Assembly (NCBI GenBank): GCA_963791905.1
Contig: CAWBTX010000004.1
Span: 620,001-684,000 of the forward strand
DNA: 64,000 nt
Direction of reading: 5' to 3'
Origin: Gaiellasilicea sp963791905
GTDB taxonomy: Bacteria > Actinomycetota > Thermoleophilia > Gaiellales > Gaiellaceae
The notes beneath the pieces were generated by a model. The model was not told the DNA's origin. It was given only the letters and a program-made list of their open reading frames with translations, and made no database searches. Position 1 is the stretch's first letter. Every line of letters begins with the position of its first letter. This document shows positions 53,140-61,398 of this stretch, one piece after another. Both the position numbers and the translations under genes were made by a program.

Positions 53140-53331
53140 CTAGGCGACCAGGCGGTACATCACCGGTGGCTCACCCTGTCGCTCGAGCTTGTGCCCGTCT
53201 CGCTCCAATTCGCGCAGCCACTCGTCGGGATACTGCGAGATCCGAGACAGCTCCGAGTCGGAATGCCACTGTCCGTCCTGCAACAGCCCAACGAGTGTCA
53301 GGTACGTGAGGGGCCGAGTGTGGTTTTTCAC
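53140..53331 (-). CDS. Small winged-helix-like protein
   Basis: A 63-residue protein: VKNHTRPLTYLTLVGLLQDG, QWHSDSELSRISQYPDEWLR and ELERDGHKLERQGEPPVMYR. The pattern of helix, helix and short wing fits a minimal winged-helix fold. The start is GTG 53331 with AAGGAG before it. It is first in a minus-strand group with the two-helix membrane protein and the UPF0104 protein, and may regulate them. No named family is recognised. Confidence 0.65.
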   Translation of the reverse strand: MKNHTRPLTYLTLVGLLQDGQWHSDSELSRISQYPDEWLRELERDGHKLERQGEPPVMYRLVA

Positions 53332-53401
53332 TTCTGCTCCTTCGAGGGACGAGGCGAGACGGCTCAGAAGTGTCTCACATGCAGGGGTGAACCGCGTAAG
53401 T

Positions 53402-53448
53402 GATCCCGGGCCCTCGGAGGTGGTGGGACATGAGGGCCACCCGGGATC
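53402..53448 (-). terminator. Terminator after the PLDc_N gene
   Basis: Two stacked stems, GATCCCGG with CCGGGATC and GCCCTC with GAGGGC, with a 3-base bulge. It lies 28 bases after the stop of the minus-strand PLDc_N gene and before the wHTH gene. Confidence 0.6.
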
Positions 53449-53475
53449 CCGGACTACTCGGCTTGCCTCGTCCTG

Positions 53476-53736
53476 TCAGGCCTGGCTCGGCCTCGACGCG
53501 TCCCACAGGAAGTAGACGAACAATCCGACGAGTGGGGCGATGAGGATGAAAACGACCCAGAGCAGCTTGCCGGCGAATCCGAGGTCGTGGCGGCGGACGA
53601 CGCGGACGGCGACGAGCAGCCAGACGAAGATCCACATGACGAGCGCCACGGCCGCAAGCCCAGTCCCGAACGTGTACGCAAGCGTCGCCACGTCGGTCGG
53701 GAGACTACCGGGGAGAAAGCCGAGCCAGTCCGGCAC
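53476..53736 (-). CDS. PLDc_N (cardiolipin synthase N-terminal-like) membrane protein
   Basis: An 86-residue protein with two membrane helices. The second half has the PLDc_N signature KLLWVVFILIAPLVGLFVYF, usually found at the N-terminus of phospholipase-D type cardiolipin synthases. Here it stands alone without catalytic HKD domains. The start is GTG 53736 (TTG 53739 is also possible), only 13 bases from the 3' end of tRNA-Trp on the same strand, so the two are probably transcribed together. Confidence 0.78.
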   Translation of the reverse strand: MPDWLGFLPGSLPTDVATLAYTFGTGLAAVALVMWIFVWLLVAVRVVRRHDLGFAGKLLWVVFILIAPLVGLFVYFLWDASRPSQA

Positions 53737-53749
53737 CAAGAGTGGCCAA

Positions 53750-53822
<73 letters not shown>

Positions 53823-53873
53823 AGATCGGGGGGATTGTACTCGGCGTCCTGCGTGACCGACGACCGCGGCGAG

Positions 53874-53879
53874 TAACCT
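53874..53879 (+). promoter_or_regulatory. Leaderless -10 box (TAACCT)
   Basis: TAACCT is six bases before GTG 53886 of the SGNH hydrolase gene, with no ribosome binding site. Confidence 0.45.
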
Positions 53880-53885
53880 CGTGCC

Positions 53886-54618
53886 GTGCGCACCGCGCTC
53901 CGTCTCCTCGCCGCTGCGCTCGTCGCCGCACTCCTCGTCGCGTTTGGCGGCCGCGAGAGCCAGCGGCCGCCGCTGCGCGTCCTCTTCCTCGGCAACAGCC
54001 TGACGGCATGGAACGAGCTGCCGGAGATGGTCGCGGCGCTCGGGAAGGCGCGCGGCGTCCCGATCGAGTTCGAGGCGGTGACGCCCGGGGGCTACGACCT
54101 GAGCGACCACTGGAACGGCGGCCTGTCGCTCGAGCGGCTGCGTGCCCAGCGCTGGGACGTGGTCGTCCTCCAGCAGGGGCCCTCGGCGCTCCCCGAGAGC
54201 CAGGCGCAGCTCAAGGAGTGGGCTTCTCGCTGGTCCGCGGAGATCAGGGACAACGGTGCGAGGCCGGCGCTGTACCAGGTCTGGCCCGAGAACTACCGCC
54301 GCTCGGTGCTCCCGGTCGTGATCGCCTCGTACCGCAACGCGGCGTCGGCCTCGGGTGCGCTGCTGCTGCCGGCCGGCCAGGCCTGGAGCTCCGCCTGGCG
54401 CCGCAACGCGAAGCTGAAGCTGTACGGACCGGACGCCTTCCACCCGAGTGCGATGGGCACCTACCTCGCGGCGCTGGTCGTGTTCTGCGGGCTGACCGAG
54501 GCGACGCCGGTCGGGCTCCCACGCACGCTCAGGACGACGAGCGGTGAGGCTTGCGCTGTCCGCGAAGACGGCGAAGACCCTGCAGCTCGCGGCGGCCGAG
54601 GCACTCAGAGGCCGCTGA
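53886..54618 (+). CDS. SGNH/GDSL-type hydrolase (one frameshift)
   Basis: About 244 residues. It has an N-terminal membrane anchor or signal (LRLLAAALVAALLVAFGG), block I LFLGNSLTAWNELPEMVAAL with the nucleophile Ser, block II GGYD and the catalytic pair in DAFHPSAMGTYLAALVVF. These features place it among SGNH esterases, acting outside the cell on an unknown ester. Near 54540 the frame changes; the correct tail reads RLALSAKTAKTLQLAAAEAL and stops at 54618. The start is GTG 53886. Confidence 0.8.
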
Positions 54619-54630
54619 GAGGCGCGCGCG

Positions 54631-54801
54631 GTGCGGCAGCGGCATGCCCTGGGGCTGCTCTTCGCCTTCCTCGGGATCGTCCTCGCCTTGATCGCGCTGG
54701 CGGCCGTCGATGCCGGCCAGTGGGTGGTCGCGTTCGGCGCCGCCGTGATCGGCGGCTGGCTCCTCGTGACCGCGTTCGGCGCGCTTCGTCGGCGGCGATG
54801 A
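54631..54801 (+). CDS. Small two-helix membrane protein
   Basis: A 56-residue frame: VRQRHALGLLFAFLGIVLAL then IALAAVDAGQWVVAFGAAVI and GGWLLVTAFGALRRRR. Two membrane segments with positive ends suit a small inner-membrane protein. GTG 54631 is the only reasonable start. It lies 12 bases after the SGNH stop and 37 bases before the sigma gene. The function is unknown. Confidence 0.6.
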   Translation: MRQRHALGLLFAFLGIVLALIALAAVDAGQWVVAFGAAVIGGWLLVTAFGALRRRR

Positions 54802-54826
54802 AGCAAGAGTCCGGCGGGAGGCGGCG

Positions 54827-54832
54827 TATTCT
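54827..54832 (+). promoter_or_regulatory. Leaderless -10 box (TATTCT)
   Basis: TATTCT is six bases before GTG 54839 of the sigma factor gene; there is no ribosome binding site. Confidence 0.45.
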
Positions 54833-54838
54833 CTGCTC

Positions 54839-55615
54839 GTGGCAGTGACCGAGGAGACAACCGCGCTGTGGAAGGAGTACCGCCGCACGAAGGATCGCGC
54901 GGTCCGCGACCGCCTGATCCTGACCTACGCGCCGCTCGTGAAGTTCGTCGCCGGACGCCTCGGCAGCGGCCTTCCGGCACACGTCGACGAGGGCGATCTC
55001 GTCTCCTACGGGCTGCTGGGGCTGATCGGCGCGATCGAGCGCTTCGACCCCGACCGGGAGATCAAGTTCGAGACCTACGCGATCGCGCGGATCAAGGGCG
55101 CGATCATCGACGAGCTGCGCGCGCTCGACTGGGTGCCGCGCTCCGTGCGCGCCCGCGCTCGCGACATCGAGCGCGCGATCGCCGAGCTCGAGAAGAAGCT
55201 GCACCGAGCGCCGAGCGACGAGGAGATCGCCGAGAAGCTCGGCCTGACCGAGGAGGAGCTCGGTGACAGCCTCACGGAGATCTCGCGCTCGTCGATTGCG
55301 GCGCTCGACGAGCTGTGGACGGTGTCGGCCGGCGGCGACCAGATCGCCCTGATCGACACGATCGAGGACACGCAGGGCCCGGAGCCGCAGGCCGCGCTCG
55401 CACAGACGGAGATGAAGGAGGCGCTCGGCGAGGCGATCGCGCGCCTGCCCGAGCGGGAGAAGCTCGTCGTCACGCTGTACTACTACGAGGAGCTGACGCT
55501 GCGCGAGATCGGCGAGGTCCTCGGCGTCACCGAGTCGCGCGTCTCGCAGCTGCACACGAAGGCGATCCTGCGCCTGAAGGCCCGCCTCGGCGGCGCCGCC
55601 CGCGTGCCCTCCTGA
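54839..55615 (+). CDS. RNA polymerase sigma factor, WhiG/FliA type
   Basis: A 258-residue group 3 sigma-70 factor. Region 2: LILTYAPLVKFVAGRLGSGL then DLVSYGLLGLIGAIERFDPD and KFETYAIARIKGAIIDELRA, with the FliA/WhiG-specific LDWVPRSVRARARDIE. Region 3: RAPSDEEIAEKLGLTEEEL. Region 4: LPEREKLVVTLYYYEELTLR then EIGEVLGVTESRVSQLHTKA. In actinobacteria this family controls sporulation (WhiG) or motility (FliA). No flagellar genes are in the window, so the target set is open. The start is GTG 54839, leaderless. Confidence 0.9.
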   Translation: MAVTEETTALWKEYRRTKDRAVRDRLILTYAPLVKFVAGRLGSGLPAHVDEGDLVSYGLLGLIGAIERFDPDREIKFETYAIARIKGAIIDELRALDWVPRSVRARARDIERAIAELEKKLHRAPSDEEIAEKLGLTEEELGDSLTEISRSSIAALDELWTVSAGGDQIALIDTIEDTQGPEPQAALAQTEMKEALGEAIARLPEREKLVVTLYYYEELTLREIGEVLGVTESRVSQLHTKAILRLKARLGGAARVPS

Positions 55616-55683
55616 GTCTTGCCCGCCTCTGGGCAGGGGCGTAGGCTCGCGGCGGGGATGTCTCGAAACGGAGGTTCAGCAAC

Positions 55684-57067
55684 ATGACTGCCGATGCGAT
55701 CCGCTCGCTCTCGAACGCGCTCGACGGCGACGTCATCACCCCTGACGACGAGCGCTACGACGAGGCGCGCAGCCTCTTCAACGCGATGATCGACCGGCGG
55801 CCGGCCGCAATCGCGCAGTGCGCGAGCGCGGACGATGTCGTCGCCGTGCTGGAGGTCGCACGTGGGATCGACCTGCCGCTGGCGATCCGCGCGGGCGGGC
55901 ACTCGGTCGCGGGAGCCTCGATGTGCGACGGCGGGCTCGTGATCGACGTCCGGCGCCTGAACGAGGTCTCGGTCGACCCTGAGGCGCGGACGGCGCGGAC
56001 GGGCGCCGGCGCCACCTGGGCCCAGTTCGACGCGGCCACGCAGGCGCATGGGCTCGCGACCACGGGCGGGCGGGTCTCGACGACGGGCGTCGCAGGGCTC
56101 ACGCTCGGCGGCGGCTCGGGCTGGCTCGAGCGCTCCTACGGCCTCGCCTGCGACAACCTGATCGGCGCCGAGGTCGTCACGGCGGCCGGCGAGGTCATCC
56201 GGGCGAGCGAAGCCGAGAACGCCGAGCTCTTCTGGGCGCTCCGCGGCGGCGGCGGAAACTTCGGCGTCGTCACCGCGCTCGACTACCGGCTGCATCAGGT
56301 CGGCCCGACCGTGTTCGGCGGCATCGCGGCGTACGACCCCGCCCACGGCCGCACCGTCGGCCGGGCGATCCGCGACTACCACGCGGAGGGTGCGCCCGAC
56401 GCGGCCGGTCTCATGTTCGGCTACATCACCGCTCCGCCCGAGGAGTTCGTCCCGCCTGAGTGGCAGGGCAAGCTCGTCGCCGTCACCGGAGGCATGTGGA
56501 ACGGCCCGATCGACGAGGGCGAGCGCGCCCTCCAGCCGCTGCGCGACGTGGCGGAGCCGATCGTCGACCTCTACGGCGAGATTCCGTACGTCGGGCTGCA
56601 ATCGATGATCGACGACCCACCCGGCATGAGGAACTGGTGGACGGCCGAGTACCTCGACGACCTTCCGGACGACGCGCTCGACGCCTTCATCGCCTACTCG
56701 GAGGAGATGCCGCTGAGCTTCACGCAGTCGCTCCTACTGCCCTGGGGCGGCGAGGTCGCGCGGCGCACCGACACGCCGTTGGCGAAGCGCGAGGCGAAGT
56801 GGGTCGTGCACCCGTTTTGTGTCTGGGAGGGCGCCGATCGTGATCAAGGAGCACATCACCTGGGGTCGCGCGGGGCGCGACGTGCTCGCTCCGTGGGCGA
56901 CCGGCGGCGTCTACCTCAACTTCGTCGGCGACGAGGGCGAGGAGCGCGTGCGGGCGGCGTTCGGCGACGCGTACGAGCGGCTCGCAACCGTCAAGGCCCA
57001 GTACGACCCGGACAACCTCTTCCGCGGCAACCAGAACATCCGACCGGGTACCCGCCTCATGGCCTGA
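55684..57067 (+). CDS. FAD-binding oxidoreductase, berberine-bridge/BBE type (one frameshift)
   Basis: About 460 residues of the PCMH-type FAD oxidase family. It has RPAAIAQCASADDVVAVLEV, the flavin-linked His in IRAGGHSVAGASMCDGGLVI, GVAGLTLGGGSGWLERSYGL and FWALRGGGGNFGVVTALDYR. The C-terminal BBE domain (WATGGVYLNFVGDEG, YDPDNLFRGNQNIRP) is in another frame after a change near 56820. The second flavin-linking Cys (GxxC) is replaced by GLAC, which may serve. The substrate is unknown. The start is ATG 55684 with CGGAGG before it. Confidence 0.82.
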
Positions 57068-57118
57068 CGCGGCTAGGATTTCGCCTCCCGACAGCTGAGC
57101 CGAGGAGGACCTCCACGC

Positions 57119-59176
57119 ATGCCCGCATTTGAGCCCGGAAAGATCCGCAACGTCGCCGTCGTCGGTCATCGCGGGACCGGCAAGACGTCACTCGTCGAGG
57201 CGATGCTTTACCAGGCGGGCGAGCTCAACCGCCTCGGGACGATCGACGCCGGGTCGACGGTGTCCGACTGGGACGACGACGAGCAGAGCCGCAAGATGTC
57301 GATCTCGCTCTCGCTCACCCATGCCACGTGGCAGGACCGCAAGCTGAATCTCGTCGACGTCCCGGGCGATCCCGGCTACCAGGGCGAGGCCCGGGCCGCG
57401 CTGCGTGTCGTCGAGGGGGCGCTCGTGGTCGTCAGCGGCGTGATGGGGGTCGAGGTCGGGACCGGCCGCGTGTGGAGGCGCGCGGAGGAGCTCGGGCTGG
57501 CGCGGGTCGTCTTCGTGAACATGCTCGACCGCGAGCGCGCCGACTTCTTCCGGGCGCTCGGCCAGCTCCAGGAGCAGCTGTCCGAGCGTTGCGTCGCCGT
57601 CCACCTGCCGATCGGCAGCGAGCACGACCTGACCGGGATCGTGGACGTCCTGCACATGTGTGCCTACACCAGCCCGGACGGCGGCCGCGAGGCCGATCCC
57701 AGCCCGATCCCCGACGAGCTGGCCGACCTCGTGCAGGAGTACCGCGAGAAGCTGCTCGACGAGGTCGTCCAGACGGACGAGGCGCTGATGGAGAAGTACC
57801 TCGAGGGCGAGGAGCTCGGCGTCGAGGAGGTCGCGCACGCGCTGAAGGAGGCCGTCACGAAAGGCCAGGTCTTCCCGGTCGCATGCGGGGTCGCGACGAA
57901 GAACCTCGGCACGCGCGCGCTGCTCGACCTGATCGTCGAGGGCGTGCCCTCCCCGGCCAAGATGGGCTCGATCACGCACATCGAGGGCGCGCAGACCGCC
58001 GCCTTCGTCTTCAAGACGATCGCCGATCCCTTCGCCGGCCGCATCAACCTCTTCCGCGTCCTGCAGGGCTCGGTCACGCCCGACCAGACGCTCGTGGACG
58101 CGCGCACGCACTCGAAGGAGCGCATGGGCTCACTGCTCTTCCAGCAGGGGAAGGAGCACATCGCCGCCGAGGCGTTCGGGCCCGGCGACATCGGCGCCGT
58201 CGCCAAGCTGAAAGAGGTTCAGACGGGCGATCTGCTCCTCGATCGCGAGGTCGAGACGGACGTGCCCGAGATCGGCTTCCCGGAGCCCGTCATGAGCTTT
58301 GCCGTAACACCGCGCATCAAGGGCGAGGAGGAGAAGGTCGCCACCGCGATCCGGCGGCTCGCCGAAGAGGACCCGACGCTGCGGCTTCGCCGCGATCAGC
58401 AGACCGGGGAGGAGATCCTCTCCGGGATGAGCCAGATGCACGTCGAGGTCGCGCTCGACCGGGCCAAGCGGCGTTTCGGCGTCGACGTCGAGCTCCATCC
58501 CCCGCGCGTGCCCTATCTGGAGACGATCCGGAAGGAGAGCCGCGCGCACGCCCGCTACAAGAAGCAGACCGGCGGCCGCGGCCAGTTCGGCGACTGCACG
58601 ATCGTGCTCCAGCCGATGGACGGCCACGTCGGCTACGAGTTCGTCGACAAGATCGTCGGCGGCGTCATCCCGCAGGGCTTCCGGCCCGCCGTCGACAAGG
58701 GCGTGCAGGAGGCGATGGGCCACGGCGAGCTCGCCGGCGCTCCGGTGCAGGGCGTGCGCGTAACCCTCGTCGACGGCTCGTACCACAACGTCGACTCGTC
58801 GGAGATGGCGTTCAAGATCGCCGGCTCGATGGCGTTCAAGGATGCGTATCAGAAGGCCGAGCCGGTCCTGCTGGAGCCGATCATGGAGCTCGAGGTGACG
58901 GTTCCCGACGAGTCCGTGGGCGCCGTGAACGGCGACCTCAACTCGCGGCGCGGGCGGCTGCACGGCATGGAGCCCGCGGCCGGGATGACGACGATCAAGG
59001 CCGAGGTGCCGATGGCCGAGATCCTCACGTACTCGCAGTCGCTGACCTCGCTCACCGGCGGCCGCGGCGACTACTCGATGCACTTCGTCCGCTACGAGGA
59101 AGTGCCGTCGCACATCTCCCAGAAGGTGATGGAGGAGACCAAGCGCGAGCGGGAGTCTGCGGGCGCGGCGCATTGA
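57119..59176 (+). CDS. EF-G-like translation factor GTPase with altered G motifs
   Basis: A 685-residue protein with all five EF-G domains but changed GTPase motifs. G1 is GHRGTGKT (residues 16-23, EF-G has AHIDAGKT). G3 is DVPGD (80-84, EF-G has DTPGH), so the catalytic His is Asp. G4 is NMLD (134-137, EF-G has NKMD). Domain IV has TGGRGQFGDCTIVLQP and GYEFVDKIVGGVIPQGFRPA. Domain V has EPIMELEVTVPDESVGAVNG. This is the EF-G-like family (sometimes called FusA2/EF-G II), not the housekeeping EF-G, which would sit in the str operon. Its role in translation is not settled. The start is ATG 57119 with AGGAGG upstream; a terminator follows. Confidence 0.9.
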   Translation: MPAFEPGKIRNVAVVGHRGTGKTSLVEAMLYQAGELNRLGTIDAGSTVSDWDDDEQSRKMSISLSLTHATWQDRKLNLVDVPGDPGYQGEARAALRVVEGALVVVSGVMGVEVGTGRVWRRAEELGLARVVFVNMLDRERADFFRALGQLQEQLSERCVAVHLPIGSEHDLTGIVDVLHMCAYTSPDGGREADPSPIPDELADLVQEYREKLLDEVVQTDEALMEKYLEGEELGVEEVAHALKEAVTKGQVFPVACGVATKNLGTRALLDLIVEGVPSPAKMGSITHIEGAQTAAFVFKTIADPFAGRINLFRVLQGSVTPDQTLVDARTHSKERMGSLLFQQGKEHIAAEAFGPGDIGAVAKLKEVQTGDLLLDREVETDVPEIGFPEPVMSFAVTPRIKGEEEKVATAIRRLAEEDPTLRLRRDQQTGEEILSGMSQMHVEVALDRAKRRFGVDVELHPPRVPYLETIRKESRAHARYKKQTGGRGQFGDCTIVLQPMDGHVGYEFVDKIVGGVIPQGFRPAVDKGVQEAMGHGELAGAPVQGVRVTLVDGSYHNVDSSEMAFKIAGSMAFKDAYQKAEPVLLEPIMELEVTVPDESVGAVNGDLNSRRGRLHGMEPAAGMTTIKAEVPMAEILTYSQSLTSLTGGRGDYSMHFVRYEEVPSHISQKVMEETKRERESAGAAH

Positions 59177-59182
59177 GTCCGC

Positions 59183-59208
59183 GCCGGCTCGGCGTGCGCC
59201 GAGCCGGC
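59183..59208 (+). terminator. Terminator after the EF-G-like gene
   Basis: Eleven-base arms (GCCGGCTCGGC and its complement) around GTGC, starting seven bases after the stop codon. Confidence 0.75.
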
Positions 59209-59219
59209 TCGTGTTCGAT

Positions 59220-59414
59220 CTAGATGGACTGAGGCTCGGTCGAGCCTTGCGGCGCGGCCTCTTCGGCGCGCAGCCGGCGGATCAGCTCGGTCACGTCCGC
59301 GAGCTCCTGCTCGAGGTCGCGCTGGTATTCGTCCAGCCGCTCGAGCACGTTCTCACGCGCGTAGAAGCGCGCGCCCAGCGGCGCGCGTCCGCGATGGAAT
59401 CTGCGACGGTGCAT
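59220..59414 (-). CDS. Small protein coupled to PadR (DUF5320-like)
   Basis: A 64-residue protein: MHRRRFHRGRAPLGARFYAR, then ENVLERLDEYQRDLEQELAD with VTELIRRLRAEE. A basic N-terminus is followed by a coiled-coil helix, as in small proteins often encoded beside PadR regulators (DUF5320-like). The role is unknown. ATG 59414 is chosen because the PadR stop is only seven bases upstream and its AAAGGGGG end can serve as ribosome binding site; the longer frame to 59468 lies inside padR. Confidence 0.65.
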   Translation of the reverse strand: MHRRRFHRGRAPLGARFYARENVLERLDEYQRDLEQELADVTELIRRLRAEEAAPQGSTEPQSI

Positions 59415-59421
59415 GTATCTG

Positions 59422-59790
59422 TCACCCCCTTTCGTCGTAGCGTCGGAGGTAGAGGTCGATCCGGTCACGCGTCTCCGCGAGCGCGGCGGCCCAGCGCTCG
59501 AGGCCGGCGCGGCCTTCCGGGGTGATCTCGTAGGTGCGCTTCGCGGGGCCGGGGACGGTCTCGTCCCACTCGCTGCGGACGAGTCCCTGTTCCTCGAGGG
59601 TGCGGAGGACGCGGTAGAGGTTGCCGACGTCGACCCGGTCGTCGCCGGTCAGCTCGGGCAGGCGCTCGAGGAGGTCGTAGCCGTGCGTCGGGCGCTCTCG
59701 GAGAAGCAGCAGGAGGGCTGCCACCTGGAAGCGCTCGATCCGTCCGCCGCGCCTCCGGCGGCTGTGTCCTCGTCTGCCGTACTCGCGCAT
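59422..59790 (-). CDS. PadR-family transcriptional regulator
   Basis: A 122-residue winged-helix regulator. After a very basic start (MREYGRRGHSRRRRGGRIER) comes the PadR core: FQVAALLLLLRERPTHGYDL, LERLPEL, VDVGNLYRVLRTLEEQGLVR and GPAKRTYEITPEGRAGLERW. The C-terminal helix mediates dimers. The start is ATG 59790. The frame reaches 59820, but that would cross the palindrome that covers the start codon. It is probably autoregulated and coregulates the 64-residue gene. Confidence 0.85.
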   Translation of the reverse strand: MREYGRRGHSRRRRGGRIERFQVAALLLLLRERPTHGYDLLERLPELTGDDRVDVGNLYRVLRTLEEQGLVRSEWDETVPGPAKRTYEITPEGRAGLERWAAALAETRDRIDLYLRRYDERG

Positions 59791-59805
59791 ATGTCTACTA
59801 CATAT
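59789..59805. promoter_or_regulatory. Palindromic operator candidate for PadR
   Basis: ATATGT-CTACT-ACATAT is a perfect 6-base-arm palindrome overlapping the padR start codon. It resembles the ATGT/ACAT half-sites bound by PadR proteins and is AT-rich amid high GC. Confidence 0.5.
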
Positions 59806-59848
59806 AGCAGCTGTGGACAAGCGGCTGTGGACAACGTCGGCACTCTGC

Positions 59849-59854
59849 TACGGT
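59849..59854 (+). promoter_or_regulatory. Leaderless -10 box (TACGGT)
   Basis: TACGGT is six bases before ATG 59861 of the zinc-ribbon gene. Confidence 0.45.
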
Positions 59855-59860
59855 CGGCGG

Positions 59861-60475
59861 ATGCGCGTCACGCGAGTTGCCGCGACCGCTACGCGGACCT
59901 GCGCCATCTGCGAACGCACCCTTCTCATGGGGGAGCACACGACCCGCTTCGCGCCTGACGCGGCCCGCTACGTGGATGTTTGCCCGCTCTGCCACGAGGT
60001 CGCCCTCGAGCACGGCTGGGTCCGCGAGGGCAGTCCCACCTCGCTCACCGTGCCGATCGACACGCGGCGCCGGCGCCGTTCGTGGTCGTCGCTCCTCGGC
60101 AGCCGTCGGGCCGAGGAGGCGCCCGTGGCGACCGAGCCGATCCTCCGGCGGCTGTCGGAATCCGAGCTCGAGGTCGTCGAGGCAGCCGACCTCTTCAACG
60201 GCAGCGCGTACCGGCGCACCATCGCCGGGATCGCGAAGAGCCTCGGACCGCCGCAGGCGTCGATCGTCCCGCTGTCCGGCGTCAGCGGCGAGATGTTGAT
60301 CACGGTCGCCTGGGAGATCTCGTGGTACCAGTACCGGGTGACCCCGGAGTCGAGCCAGCCGGTCCGCCTGGCCGAGCGGGGACACGACCTGGAAGAGCTC
60401 GAGGGGCCGTTCCGGCAGTGGAACGCGCAGCTGGCCGCCGACGGCCGGCTGATCCCGGACATCGCGCGCGTCTGA
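59861..60475 (+). CDS. Zinc-ribbon hypothetical protein
   Basis: A 204-residue protein of unknown family. A four-Cys zinc ribbon sits at the N-terminus: TCAICERTLLMGEHTTRF followed by VDVCPLCHEVALEHGW. After a basic linker there is a conserved-looking domain of about 110 residues (LSESELEVVEAADLFNGSAY, RRTIAGIAKSLGPPQASIVP, AWEISWYQYRVTP). It may bind nucleic acid or protein. ATG 59861 is chosen by the leaderless box; the frame to 59813 adds only MDKRLWTTSALCYGRR. The LysE gene follows after four bases. Confidence 0.7.
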   Translation: MRVTRVAATATRTCAICERTLLMGEHTTRFAPDAARYVDVCPLCHEVALEHGWVREGSPTSLTVPIDTRRRRRSWSSLLGSRRAEEAPVATEPILRRLSESELEVVEAADLFNGSAYRRTIAGIAKSLGPPQASIVPLSGVSGEMLITVAWEISWYQYRVTPESSQPVRLAERGHDLEELEGPFRQWNAQLAADGRLIPDIARV

Positions 60476-60478
60476 GCC

Positions 60479-61110
60479 ATGCCCACCGCCGAGACGCTCG
60501 CGCTCTTCGCGGCGGCCGCGCTCGCCCTGATCGTCGTGCCCGGCCCGGCGGTCCTCTACATCGTCGCCCAGAGCATCGATCGCGGTCGGCTGGCAGGACT
60601 CGTCTCCGCGCTCGGTGTCGCTGTGGGCGGCCTCGTGCACGTGACCGCGGCGGCGGTCGGGCTGTCGGCGCTCGTGCTCTCCTCCGCGACGGCGTTCACC
60701 GTCGTCAAGCTCGCCGGCGCCGCCTATCTGATCGGCCTCGGCCTCGTCACCCTGCTGAGGCGGCGTCCGGTGGAGGACGTCGCTTCGCCGCACGAGCGGC
60801 GGCTGCGCCGGATCTTCGCGCAGGGGATCGTCGTCAACGTGCTGAACCCGAAGACGGCGCTCTTCTTCCTCGCCTTCCTGCCCCAGTTCGTCGATCCGGA
60901 GCGCGGAGCCGTGCCGGTGCAGCTGGTCGCTCTTGGTCTCGTGTTCGTCGTGCTCGCAGTCGTGAGCGACTCCGTCTGGGCGCTCGCGGCGGGAACTGCC
61001 TCGGCAGCGCCTCCGCAGCGAGCCGCCGCTTCGGCGCCGTGCGCCGGTACGTCTCGGGCACCGTCTTCGTCGGGCTCGGCGCTCTGACCGCCGCCGCGAA
61101 GCGTCACTAG
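60479..61110 (+). CDS. LysE-family amino acid exporter (one frameshift)
   Basis: About 210 residues with six membrane helices. It starts ETLALFAAAALALIVVPGPA with the family VVPGPAVLYIVAQSIDRG. It continues LVSALGVAVGGLVHVTAAAV, FTVVKLAGAAYLIGLGLVTL and FAQGIVVNVLNPKTALFFLA. Near 61005 a base is lost; the correct tail is SRRFGAVRRYVSGTVFVGLG and ALTAAAKRH, ending at 61110. It exports amino acids or related small molecules. The start is ATG 60479, close behind the zinc-ribbon gene. Confidence 0.88.
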
Positions 61111-61169
61111 CCGGACCGTTACCAGACGGGGGTAGCGTCGGCCGAGATCCGACCTACACTCCGACGGAG

Positions 61170-61385
61170 ATGATCTATTGCGTCATTCCGCGCGGGCTCG
61201 AGGACGAGCTGTACGAGAAGATGGTCGAGTACTACAAGGACAACCCGAACGTGACCGTCATCCTCGACCGCCGCGAGGGCGAGGATCGCCGGCGGGGCCG
61301 GGAGTACGGCGGCAAGCGCGTCATCCGTGACCGCCGCCGCGCCCGCATCCCGGGGACGTTCCCGGAGACACCCACGCCTGAGTAG
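61170..61385 (+). CDS. Conserved small hypothetical protein
   Basis: A 71-residue protein: MIYCVIPRGLEDELYEKMVE, YYKDNPNVTVILDRREGEDR and a highly basic tail with RRGREYGGKRVIRDRRRARI. The first half looks like one beta-alpha-beta unit; the tail may bind nucleic acid. TACACT lies nine bases before ATG 61170. No family is recognised beyond similarity to small thermoleophilian proteins. It is followed by the aldehyde dehydrogenase gene. Confidence 0.65.
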   Translation: MIYCVIPRGLEDELYEKMVEYYKDNPNVTVILDRREGEDRRRGREYGGKRVIRDRRRARIPGTFPETPTPE

Positions 61386-61398
61386 ACTGGCCGCCGGA

